Source of the DNA: Pseudomonadota bacterium | GTDB taxonomy: Bacteria > Pseudomonadota > Gammaproteobacteria > Burkholderiales > Ga0077523 | Length of the DNA: 46,052 bases | Assembly: GCA_963205165.1 (NCBI GenBank) | Contig: CAUJJX010000037.1 | Span: 1-46,052, forward strand | Direction of reading: 5' to 3' | Shown: positions 25,707-35,900 of the stretch, piece after piece | How positions within the stretch are numbered: the stretch's first letter is position 1 | Layout: every line of letters starts with the position of its first letter | The notes under the pieces: model-generated | Told to the model about the DNA's origin: nothing | What the model saw: only the letters and a program-made list of their open reading frames with translations | Database searches by the model: none | Translations under genes and position numbers: made by a program

Positions 25707-27851
25707 ATGGCCGAGTCGCTGTTCAGCCCGCACTGGTACCGCTTCGCCGAATCCACGCCGCGCCTCCTCGCCGGCGTGACGGTGCGTCACCAGCACTACC
25801 GCGACGAAGCGTGGTACGTCCTGCTGAGCACGACGACGAGCCGGCAGTACCGGATCAACCGCCGCGCCTACCAGTTCATCGGACGCTGCGACGGCCACCT
25901 CACGGTCGAGCACATCTGGGACGATCTCCTCGAGACGATGCAGGACGAGGCACCGACCCAGGAGGAGATCATCGGGCTGCTGACGAGGCTCGCCGAGGAA
26001 GGTCTCGTCGACTACGGCGCGACTCCGAACTTCTCCGGGCAGCGCGGCCGGCTGCGCAAGCGCCGGCACCGCGGCTTCCCGAATCCGCTCGCCTTCCGCG
26101 TGCCGCTGGGCGATCCGTCGCGCCTGCTCGATCGCCTCGAGGTCGTCGCGAAGTGGATGTTCCACCCGGCCGCGCTCTGGCTCTGGATCGCGGTCGTCGG
26201 GCTCGCGACGATCTCCGCGGCCGCGCACTGGGACGCGCTGCGCCTCCACGCCGAGACCTGGATGGGCACGCCGCGCCACCTGTTCCTCGCGTGGCTCGCG
26301 TACCCGTTCATCAAGGCGCTGCACGAACTGGGGCACGCCCTCGCCGTGCGGCACTGGGGCGGCGCCGTGCACGACACCGGCGTCGGACTCTTCATGCTCA
26401 CCCCCGCGCCGTACGTCGACGCGTCGGCATCCGCCGGATTCCGACGCCGCCACCAGCGCGCCACCGTGGCCGCGATGGGCGTCGCCGTCGAACTGGCGCT
26501 CGCGGCCTTCGCGCTGTTCGTCTGGCTCGAGGTGCAACCCGGACTCGTGCGCGATCTCGCGTTCGTGACGATGATGATCGCGAGCGTCTCGACGCTGGCC
26601 TTCAACGGCAATCCGCTGATGACCTTCGACGCGTACCACGTGCTGTGCGACGCGCTCGACCTCCCCAATCTCGCCGCACGCAGCCGCCGCTGGTGGCAAC
26701 TGCAGCTCCAGCGCGCCGTGTTCGGCGCCGAACGCGTGGCACCGATGCACGTCACCGACGGCGAACGCGGCTGGCTGCTCGCGTACGCGCCGCTCTCGTG
26801 GTCGTGGCGGGTCGTCGTGGCCGCCGCGATCGTGCTGTGGGTCGGCCACTGGTCCGTGATCCTCGGCCTGCTCGTCGGCGCGTACTCGCTCGTCACGGTC
26901 GTGGCGCTGCCGATGATCGGCGCGGCCCGCGGACTCGTCCGTGCCGCCCCCGATGCCTCGCGCCGGTCGCGGGCCGCACGCATGGTCGGCGCGATCGGGC
27001 TCGCGATCGTCGTCGCGTGCTGCGCCGTGCCGCTGCCGTTCCGGACGTCCGCCTGGGGCATCGTCCAGCTGCCCGACCAGTCGCACGCACGCCCCGGCAC
27101 GGACGGATTCATCACCGCGTTCGCCGCGCGCGACGGAGACCGCGTGACGCCCGGACAACTGCTGCTGACGCTCCACGATCCCGCGCTGACCACCGAGCGC
27201 GACCGGCTGCAGAGCCGGCTGGTGGGCCTCCAGGCGAACCGCTTCGATGCGATGCTCGGCGACAACCGCGAGACCGGCAATCTGCAGGAGGAACTGCTGC
27301 GCGTGCGCGGTGAACTGGCGCAGGTCGAGTCCCGGATCGCGCAGCTGGAAGTGCGCAGCCACACGGCGGGCGTGTTCGTGATGCCTCGCCAGGACGACCT
27401 GCTCGGCACGTGGACGCAGCGCGGCGCGACGCTCGGCTACGTGCTCGACGGACGCACCGCCGGCGTGCGGGCGGCCGTGCCGGAAAGCGACGCAGCACTG
27501 ATCCGCGAGGGCCACCGGTCCATCGAGGTCCGGCTCGCGGAGTCCGCCGGCGACACCGTCGAGGCGCGCCTCGTGCGCGACGTGCCGGCGGCTGCGAACG
27601 AACTGCCGAGCCCCGCGCTCGGCGACCGCGGCGGCGGCCCGCACGTGACCGATCCGTCCGACGAGCACGGCGTCCGCACGACCGAACCCGTCGTCGTGAT
27701 CGATCTCGCGCTGCCGCCGGACCGCGTGCCCGAACGGGTCGGCGGCCGCGTGCGCGTGCGCTTCGACCACGGGATGGAACCGATCGCCGTGCAGGCGTAT
27801 CGCCGCCTCCGCCAGCTGTTCCTGCAGCATTTCAGTCCGACGGGCAGCTGA
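25707..27851 (+). CDS. PqqD-like / M50 site-2 protease / HlyD-like membrane protein
   Basis: The 714-residue protein has three parts. Residues 35-105 resemble a PqqD-like peptide-chaperone domain (YRINRRAYQFIGRCDGHLTV). The membrane part (about 150-420) contains HELGH at 206-210 and NGNPLMTFDAYH at 300-311, the zinc-binding HExxH and distal Asp motif of M50 site-2 proteases. From about 445, after another helix, a HlyD-like lipoyl/coiled-coil segment follows (DGFITAFAARDGDRVTPGQ). It is probably an intramembrane protease with a periplasmic adaptor arm, acting on or handling the exported giant protein. The ATG overlaps the upstream context with SD GGAGG; the next gene follows after four bases. 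Confidence 0.85.
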   Translation: MAESLFSPHWYRFAESTPRLLAGVTVRHQHYRDEAWYVLLSTTTSRQYRINRRAYQFIGRCDGHLTVEHIWDDLLETMQDEAPTQEEIIGLLTRLAEEGLVDYGATPNFSGQRGRLRKRRHRGFPNPLAFRVPLGDPSRLLDRLEVVAKWMFHPAALWLWIAVVGLATISAAAHWDALRLHAETWMGTPRHLFLAWLAYPFIKALHELGHALAVRHWGGAVHDTGVGLFMLTPAPYVDASASAGFRRRHQRATVAAMGVAVELALAAFALFVWLEVQPGLVRDLAFVTMMIASVSTLAFNGNPLMTFDAYHVLCDALDLPNLAARSRRWWQLQLQRAVFGAERVAPMHVTDGERGWLLAYAPLSWSWRVVVAAAIVLWVGHWSVILGLLVGAYSLVTVVALPMIGAARGLVRAAPDASRRSRAARMVGAIGLAIVVACCAVPLPFRTSAWGIVQLPDQSHARPGTDGFITAFAARDGDRVTPGQLLLTLHDPALTTERDRLQSRLVGLQANRFDAMLGDNRETGNLQEELLRVRGELAQVESRIAQLEVRSHTAGVFVMPRQDDLLGTWTQRGATLGYVLDGRTAGVRAAVPESDAALIREGHRSIEVRLAESAGDTVEARLVRDVPAAANELPSPALGDRGGGPHVTDPSDEHGVRTTEPVVVIDLALPPDRVPERVGGRVRVRFDHGMEPIAVQAYRRLRQLFLQHFSPTGS

Positions 27852-27855
27852 CCGC

Positions 27856-29865
27856 ATGGACATCCTTCACGCCGGCCGCACGCCGCGATCGGGACCGCTT
27901 CCGGTGCCGGGGATCCTGCTCGGCGCGTATCCGGAACGCCGCGGCGCCACGATCGACTGGCGCCACCGCGTGCTGGCCGCGGTGAGTGCGCTCGCTGCGC
28001 CACTGGATGCGTTCCGGCTCCGGCGCTACCGCCGCTTCGTCGACGCGGTCGGCGCGCTCGGACCGGCACTCGCGCGCCTCTCGCCCGCGGCGATCGACGA
28101 CCGCATCGAACGCCTGCGTGCCTCGCTGTCGCGATCCGGATTCGCGGAACCGCTGCTCGTCGAGGCATTCGCGCTGATCCGCCACGCGAGCGAACGCACG
28201 CTCGGCCGCCGTCCGTACGACACGCAGCTGATCGCCGCGCGCGTGATGTTCGACAAGCGGGTCGCCGAGATGGCGACCGGCGAAGGCAAGACGCTCGCGG
28301 CGGCCGTGTGCGCAGCGGCCGGCGCGCTCGCCGGTGTCCCGGTGCACGTCATCACCGTGAACGACTACCTCGTCGAACGCGACGCCGACCTGATGCGTCC
28401 GCTCTACGCTGCGCTCGGACTGACGGTCGGACACATCGCCGCGAAGCACGACCTCGTCACGCGGAAGCAGGCGTACGCGTGCGACATCACGTACTGCACG
28501 GCGCGCGACCTCGTGTTCGACTACCTGCGCGATCGCACGGTGCGCAATCCGCTGCTGTCCGAAGCACAGCGCCGTGCCGCGGAACTCGATGCGCCGGGCC
28601 GTGCCGCGCCGACGCTGCTGCGCGGCCTCTGCATGGCCGTCGTCGACGAAGCCGACAGCATCCTGCTCGACGAAGCGCGGATCCCGCTGATCCTGTCGAC
28701 GTCGAGTCCGGACACCGCACGCGCGTCGTTCCACGCACTCGCGCTCGACTTCGCGCGGCGGCTCGTGATCGGCCGCGACTGTGCCGTCGATCCGGAACGG
28801 CAGCACGTCGCGCTGACCGACGCCGGCCGCACCGCGCTCGGGGCCTTCGCCGCCAGCCAGCCCGGCGCGTGGCGCAACCGCCTGCATCGCGAGGAGGCGA
28901 CCTGCACCGCGCTGGCGGCGCTCCACACTTACCACCCGGACCGCCACTACCTCGTGCGCGACGGGAAGATCGTCATCATCGACGCCGCCACCGGACGTCT
29001 CGCGCCGGGCCGGATGTGGGGACGCGGCCTGCACCAGATGATCGAACTGAAGGAAGGCTGCAAGCCGAGCGCCGACCAGGTCACGGCGTCGCAGATCACG
29101 TATCAGCGCTTCTTCCGCCGCTACCTGCACCTCGGCGGGATGAGCGGCACTGTGAGCGAGGCGGGCGCCGAACTGGCCACGGTCTACGGCCTCGAAGTCG
29201 TGCGTGTGCCGCTGCGTCGGCCGAGCCGGCGCACGGTCTTCGCGACGCGGCTGTTCCGCGATCGGGCGACACAGTGGAACGCCGTGATCGCGCGGACGAT
29301 CGCGGTCGCCCGCACCGGACGTCCCGTGCTGATCGGCACGGACTCCGTCGCGGAATCCGAGGAACTCGCGGCGCACCTCGCGGCCGCGCGCGTGCCGCAC
29401 GCCGTGCTGAACGCACGCCACGACGCGACGGAAGCGCACGCCGTCGAACAGGCCGGTCGGGCCGGCCGGATCACCGTGACGACCAACATGGCCGGACGCG
29501 GCACCGACATCCCGCTCGCCCCCGGCGTCGCGGAGCGCGGCGGACTGCACGTGATCTGCTGCCAGCACAACGCGTCGCGCCGCATCGACCGCCAGTTGAT
29601 CGGACGCTGCGGCCGCCAGGGTGACCCCGGCAGCGCCGAGACGATGCTCGCGCTCGACAAGCCGCGGATCGCGCGCGTCGTGCCCCGCTGGATCACGACG
29701 TTCACCGGCCCCGACGGCTGGCAGCGCCCCGCGTGGCTCGTGTCGTTCGTCGTGCGGCTGCCGCAGTGGCTCGACGATCGCGCGCAGCGCCTCGAACGCC
29801 GCGAGGTGCTCGCCCGCGATCACCGCACGGAACAGAGCCACGCCGTCCCCGGAGGACTGGAATGA
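27856..29865 (+). CDS. Shortened SecA paralogue (preprotein translocase ATPase-like)
   Basis: The 669-residue motor protein is plainly SecA-derived: Walker A MATGEGKT (139-146), VVDEADSILLDEAR (262-275), RDGKIVIID and GLHQMIELKEG (369-401), TNMAGRGTDI (543-552), and an arginine-finger region RRIDRQLIGRCGRQGDPG (575-592). Canonical SecA is about 900 aa. Here the protein ends about 75 residues after the last motor motif, so most of the helical scaffold/wing domain and the zinc-binding SecB site are missing, and the N-terminus is different. It is likely a dedicated accessory translocation ATPase for the giant protein encoded 49 bases downstream. It cannot be the housekeeping SecA. Confidence 0.92.
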   Translation: MDILHAGRTPRSGPLPVPGILLGAYPERRGATIDWRHRVLAAVSALAAPLDAFRLRRYRRFVDAVGALGPALARLSPAAIDDRIERLRASLSRSGFAEPLLVEAFALIRHASERTLGRRPYDTQLIAARVMFDKRVAEMATGEGKTLAAAVCAAAGALAGVPVHVITVNDYLVERDADLMRPLYAALGLTVGHIAAKHDLVTRKQAYACDITYCTARDLVFDYLRDRTVRNPLLSEAQRRAAELDAPGRAAPTLLRGLCMAVVDEADSILLDEARIPLILSTSSPDTARASFHALALDFARRLVIGRDCAVDPERQHVALTDAGRTALGAFAASQPGAWRNRLHREEATCTALAALHTYHPDRHYLVRDGKIVIIDAATGRLAPGRMWGRGLHQMIELKEGCKPSADQVTASQITYQRFFRRYLHLGGMSGTVSEAGAELATVYGLEVVRVPLRRPSRRTVFATRLFRDRATQWNAVIARTIAVARTGRPVLIGTDSVAESEELAAHLAAARVPHAVLNARHDATEAHAVEQAGRAGRITVTTNMAGRGTDIPLAPGVAERGGLHVICCQHNASRRIDRQLIGRCGRQGDPGSAETMLALDKPRIARVVPRWITTFTGPDGWQRPAWLVSFVVRLPQWLDDRAQRLERREVLARDHRTEQSHAVPGGLE

Positions 29866-29914
29866 CCCCGCGCTGCGCCGCGCACGCACGCCGCGCACCG
29901 ATCGGGAGCCGCGC

Positions 29915-32900
29915 ATGATCGGCTGGCTCCGGTCACGGTTCGGATCGCGCAGGCAGCAGCGCGCCGAGCTGCTCGTCGAGGAACTCGAGCCGCGCGTCCT
30001 GTACTCCGCGGACGCCGCCGTGCTGCTGTCGCCCGACGCATTCGCCCCCGTCGCGGAGGTCCGGTCGCTCGACGTGTACGCGCCGGTCGACGCCGAAGAC
30101 GATCCGACGTTCGACCCGGGCACGGACACCGACATCGCACCGCTCGACACGCGCGTCGCCGAGAACGCCGACACCACCGTCGCACCGTCCGGCGACATGG
30201 TCGCGACGACGGCCTCGATCGAGACACTGCCGCGCGTCGAGATCGTCTTCATCGACGATCGCGTCGAGGACCAGGACACCCTGCTCGCCGACCTCGCCGC
30301 GCGCGACGCAGGCGACACGGATATCGAGATCGTGCGGCTCGACGGCACGCGCGACGGCCTCGCACAGATCACGGCGGCACTCGACGGACGCTCCGACGTG
30401 TCCGCCATCCACCTCTTCAGCCACGGCACGGACGGCCAGCTGCGGCTCGGCAGCGGCTGGATCGACGAGTCGACGCTGATCAACCGCGCGTCCGAACTGG
30501 CGGCGTGGTCCGGCGCGCTGACGGCAGACGCCGACATCCTGCTCTACGCCTGCGACGTCGCGGCCGATGCGCAGGGCGAGTCGTTCGTGCGGCAGCTCGC
30601 TGCACTCACCGCAGCCGACGTGGCTGCGAGTGCGGACACGACGGGTCACGCGTCCCTCGGCGGCGACTGGAATCTCGAGTACGCCACCGGCACGGTCGAG
30701 TCGTCCGTGCTGCCCGCGCTGGCCACGCAAGAGGCCTGGGTCGACGTGCTGGCCGTGACATCGAACGGCACGGTGTCGTCCGCGCAGACGACGGGTGCGA
30801 CGAGCCTCACGTGGTCGCACACCGTGCTCGCCGGCAGCAACCGCGCGCTCTTCGTCGAACTCGCCATCGACAGTCTCGGCGCGTCGGTCACGAGCGTGAC
30901 GTACGGCGGCGTCGCCTTGACGCAGGTCGGTCGCGGCGCCGGCAACCACGCCGTCGAGATCTGGGTGCTGCTGTCGCCGGCGGAAGGCACCGCCAACGTC
31001 GTCGCGAGTTTCGGTGCGACGACGGCGGCCGCGGGCGGCGCGAGCACGTTCAACGGCGTGAGCCAGACGACCCCCAACGGAACCTTCGTGTCGGCGACCG
31101 GCACCGGCACCGACGCAACGATCGACGCGGCGAGCGCCGTCGGCGACATCGTGATCGACGTGCAGTACTGGCAGGGCGCGCCGTCGGGCGGTGCGCCCGG
31201 CGGCGGCCAGACACTGCAGTGGTGGCAGTCGAGCGGCGTGATGGTGGGCGGGTCCACGTCGGAGCCCGGCGCGACGACCGTCACGATGTCGGGCAGCTTC
31301 ACGAGTTCGACGCAGTGGGAGATCGGCGCGCTCTCGATCAAGGCGGCCGTCAATTCCGCACCGACGATCACCGATGGCGCGACCGTCACGCTGACGGGCA
31401 CGAACGAGAACACGACGTCGTCCGGGACAGCGGTCAGCGCACTCCTGACAGCGGCCGGGTACGCGGACGTCGACGGCGGATCGAGCGGCGTCGCGATCAC
31501 ATCGAAGGCCGGCAACGGCACGTGGCAGTACTCGACGGACGGCGTGACGTGGGCGGGCTTCGGCGCCGTGTCGTCGACGAATGCGCTGCTGCTCACGTCC
31601 ACCACGCAGGTCCGCTACATCCCCGACGCGAACAACGGCGAGACCGCGACCTTCGGCTTCAAGGCGTGGGACCAGACGTCCGGCACGGCGTCGACCAATG
31701 CCGTCGCGGCGTACGCGACCACGGCCAGCTCGGGCGGGACGACGGCGTTCTCCTCGGGTTCCGCCACGGGTTCGATGACCGTGAGCCCGGTCAACGACGC
31801 GCCGGTCCTGGCGGACACCGCACTCGCGCTGAACACCATCGAGGACGCGGGCGTGCCGTCCGGGGCCGTCGGCATCACGGTCGGCTCGATCACGGGCGGC
31901 ATCACCGACGTCGACACGTCCGCCGTCACGGGCATCGCGATCAGCGCGACGGACGAGACGAACGGCGTCTGGTACTACACGACCGACGGCGGCACGAACT
32001 GGACGACGGTCGGCGCGGTCACCGGCGGCTCGTCGCTGCTGCTCGAGGCGAATGCAGACACCCGGCTGTACTTCGCGCCGACCGGCGGGTACAGCGGAAC
32101 CTCGTCGAGCGCACTCACCTTCCGCGCGTGGGACCAATCCAGCGGCACGGCGGGCAGCAAGGTCAGCACGCTCGCCAACGGTGGCACGACCGCGTTCTCC
32201 TCGGCGACCGATGTCGTCGACGTGATCGTCGCCGCGAATGTCGCGCCGACCGCCGACGCGGGCGGCCCTTACACGATCGCCGAGGGTGCATCGCTCACCG
32301 TGGACGGCTCCGCGTCGACCGATCCGGAATCGCGGCCCCTCACGTACGCCTGGGACCTCGACAACGACGGCAACTACGGCGAGGTCGGCGAAGGGACGAC
32401 GTCCGGACCGACGATCTCGTGGGCGACGCTGCAATCGTTCGGCATCACCGACGATGGCACGTACACGATCGGGCTCCGCGTGAGCGATGGCGCGCTGACC
32501 GACACCGCGACGACGACACTGACCGTGACGAATACCGGACCGACGCTGTCGGTGACCGGCGGGTCATCGGCGATCGAGAACCACACGTACACGCTGTCCC
32601 TCGGCGCGACCGACCCGGGCGACGACACGATCACGAGCTGGACCATCGTGTGGGGCGACGGCACGGTCGAGACCGTCGTCGGCAATCCGGCGTCGGTCTC
32701 GCACACCTACGCCGTCCCCGGGTTCACGTACGACATCCTCGCGTCCGCCACCGACGAGGACGGCACGTTCACGAACGTCGATGCGCTCGTCTCGGACCTC
32801 GCGGACCACGCCGTGTATCGCCTCGACGGGACGACCGGTGCGTCGGAAGGCACGCTGCCGGTCAACGCCTCGCTGTCGCAGCCGATGGGCAGCACGTTCG

Positions 32901-35900
32901 GCCCCGATGGCCGGCTCTACGTCGGTGGCAACGCGTCCAACAACGTCGTCTGGCACGACCTGACAGCAGGCACCACGGGCGTCTTCGTGAGCGCCGGCAG
33001 CGGCGGACTGAACTCCGCGGGCGACGTGGCCTTCGGCGCCGACGGCAACCTGTACGTCGCGAGCTACGGCACGGACCAGGTCCTGCGCTACGACGGCACG
33101 ACCGGCGCGTTCATCGACGTGTTCATCGCGGGCGGCGTCAGCGCCCCCGCAGCGCTCGCCTTCGGTGCAGACGGCGATCTCTACGTCGGTGGCTGGTTCG
33201 ACGGCAAGGTCTGGCGGTTCGACGGCACGTCCGGCGCGCTCGTCGGGGGCGGCGCCTTCGTGACGCTCGCGGGCGGGTTCGGTGTCGGCGCCATCGCGTT
33301 CGGGCCGGACGGCAATCTGTACGTCGGCGACGGCAACTTCAACGACCTGATGAAGTACGACGGCACGACCGGCGCCTTCATCGCGAAGCTGGACGACGCC
33401 ATCTCGCCACGCGACATCACGATCGGGCCGGACGGCAACATCTACGTCTCGGATTTCAACACCGGCCACGTCGAGCGCTACGACGCCACGACCGGTGTGT
33501 CGCTCGGCAACTTCGACACCGGCGTGACGGGCATGTCGCAGGCGTGGGGCCTGTCGTTCACGCCGGATGTCCAGGTGACCGTCTCGGCCAACGTCGCGCC
33601 CACGATCACGAACCTCGACGGCGATGCGCTCGCGTACACCGAGGACGACGGCGCTGTCGTCATCGAACAGGGTGGCGACGCGCTCGTGACCGACATCGAC
33701 ACGTCCGACTTCGACGCGGCGACGCTCACCGTCTCGTTCGCCGCCGGATCGGACAGCGCCGAGGATGTCCTCGGCATCCGCCACCAGGGCATGGGCGCGG
33801 GCCAGATCGGCATCTCGGGTTCCGACATCGCGTACGGCGGCGTCGTCATCGGCTCGTTCACCGGCGGGTCGGGCGGCACGCCCCTCGTGGTCACGTTCAC
33901 CAGTGCGGCCGACGCCGCTGCCGTCGGCGCGGTCTTGAACAACGTCACGTACACGAACACCGACGGCGTCGCCCCGACGATCGGCGCGCGCACCGTCCGC
34001 TTCGTGCTGACCGACGGCGACGGCGGGACGAGTGCCGCGTCCGACGCGACCGTGACCGTCGGCCGACTCAACGACGCGCCCGTGCTGGTGGACGGCGCGA
34101 CCGTCGTGCTCACCGGCACGAACGAGAACACGACGAGTGGCGGCAGGCTCGTGAGCAGCCTCATCCTGCCGTCGATCTGGTCGGACGTCGACGACACCGG
34201 ACAGCGCGGTATCGCCGTCACGGGCCTGTCGGGCAACGGGACCTGGCAGTACTCGACCGACGGATCCACATGGACGACGTTCGGCAGCGTGTCGACGACG
34301 CACGCGCTGCTGCTCACGTCGACGACGCAGGTGCGCTACGTCCCCGACGGCGTCACGGCGGAGACCGCGACGTTCGACTACCGCGCGTGGGATCGCGCCA
34401 CCGGCACGGCATCGACCGCGACGGTGCCGGGCTACGCCGACGTCGGCACGTCCGGCGGTTCGACGGCGTACTCCACCGGCACCGCCACGGCGTCGATGAC
34501 GGTGGCGGCTGTGGACGACGCGCCGACGTTCTCCGCGGCGAGCGGCGTCGTGACGACGGACCTCACGACGCGCGACCACGGATACGCGGTGGCCGTGCAG
34601 CCGGACGGCAGGCTGCTCGTCGCGGGCTCCGGCCTTGGCGCGGCGTTCGACACGGACTTCTCGCTGACGCGATACAACGGCGACGGTTCGCTCGACACGA
34701 CATTCGCCGGCACCGGCAACGTGCTCACCGACTTCGGCGCGAGCGACGACACGGCACGCAGCGTCGTGGTCCAGCCCGACGGGAAGATCCTCGTCGGCGG
34801 CACCGCGACGATCGGCGGGCAGAGCGTCTTCGCGCTCGTGCGCTACAACACCGACGGTTCGCTCGACACGAGCTTCGGCGGCACGGGCAAGGTCACGACA
34901 TCGGTCGTCGTCGGCGTGAACTGCAACGCGACGAGCCTCGTCGTGCAGGACGGCGGGAAGATCGTGCTGGCCGGCACGTCGGGCAACGGCAGCACCGACA
35001 TCGCGCTCGTGCGCTACAACGCCGATGGTTCTCTCGACACGACCTTCAACGGCACCGGCACGGTCTCGATCGACTTCGGCGCGAGCTACGACACCGGACT
35101 GGCCGTCGCCCTCCAGGCGGACGGCAGGCTGCTCGTCGCGGGCAACACCAACGTGATCGGCTCGACGCACTTCTCCGTCGTCCGGGTGAACGACGACGGC
35201 ACGCTCGACACCGGCTTCGGCACGGCAGGCAAGGTGACACTCGCGATGGGCGGCGACAGTTCCGCGACCGCCATCGCCGTGCAGGCGGACGGCGGCATCG
35301 TCGTCGGCGGATACGCGCGCGGCGCCGTCTATTACGACTTCACGCTCGTGCGCCTGCAGGCCGACGGATCGCTCGACACGACCTTCAACGGCACCGGCAA
35401 GGTGACGACGGCAGTGAGTCCGACCTCGGACCAGATATACGCGCTCATCATCCAGGACGACGGCAGGATCGTCGCCACGGGCACGACGGAAGCCGCCGGC
35501 AACTACAACTTCGCCGTGGTCCGCTACGCCGCAGACGGCAGCCTCGACACGACGTTCAACGGCACGGGCATCGTGTCCACCGATGTCGGCCAGGCCCTCG
35601 ACACCGCATACGCACTCGTGCAGCAGGCCGATGGAAAACTCGTCGCGGTCGGGGATTCGATCACGTTCGGATTCGGTCCGCAGCCGAGCGTCACCGGGCT
35701 CGTCCGCTACACGACGACCGGTGCACTCGACACGCAGTTCGGCGCCGCCGCGACGACGCTCGACGCGACACCGATGTACGTCGAGAACGGCGCGGCCGTC
35801 GTGCTCGATCCCGACGCCGCGATCTTCGACACGGAGTTGTCGGCCGCGGACAACTTCGCCGGCGCGACACTCACGCTCGCGCGCACCGGCACCGCGAACG

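Noticed and set aside
22590-27851. Classic type I secretion system
   Set aside because: HlyD-type adaptors are present, but no ABC exporter with a peptidase domain and no TolC-like protein is in the window; a SecA-type ATPase is there instead.
27856-29865. Housekeeping secA
   Set aside because: The length is far below normal and the C-terminal domains are missing; the gene is embedded in a specialised operon.
29933-32434. 833-aa minus-strand ORF over the N-terminal part of the giant gene
   Set aside because: Shadow of the LEPR-XLL gene; composition is biased and there is no Shine-Dalgarno-supported start or motif.
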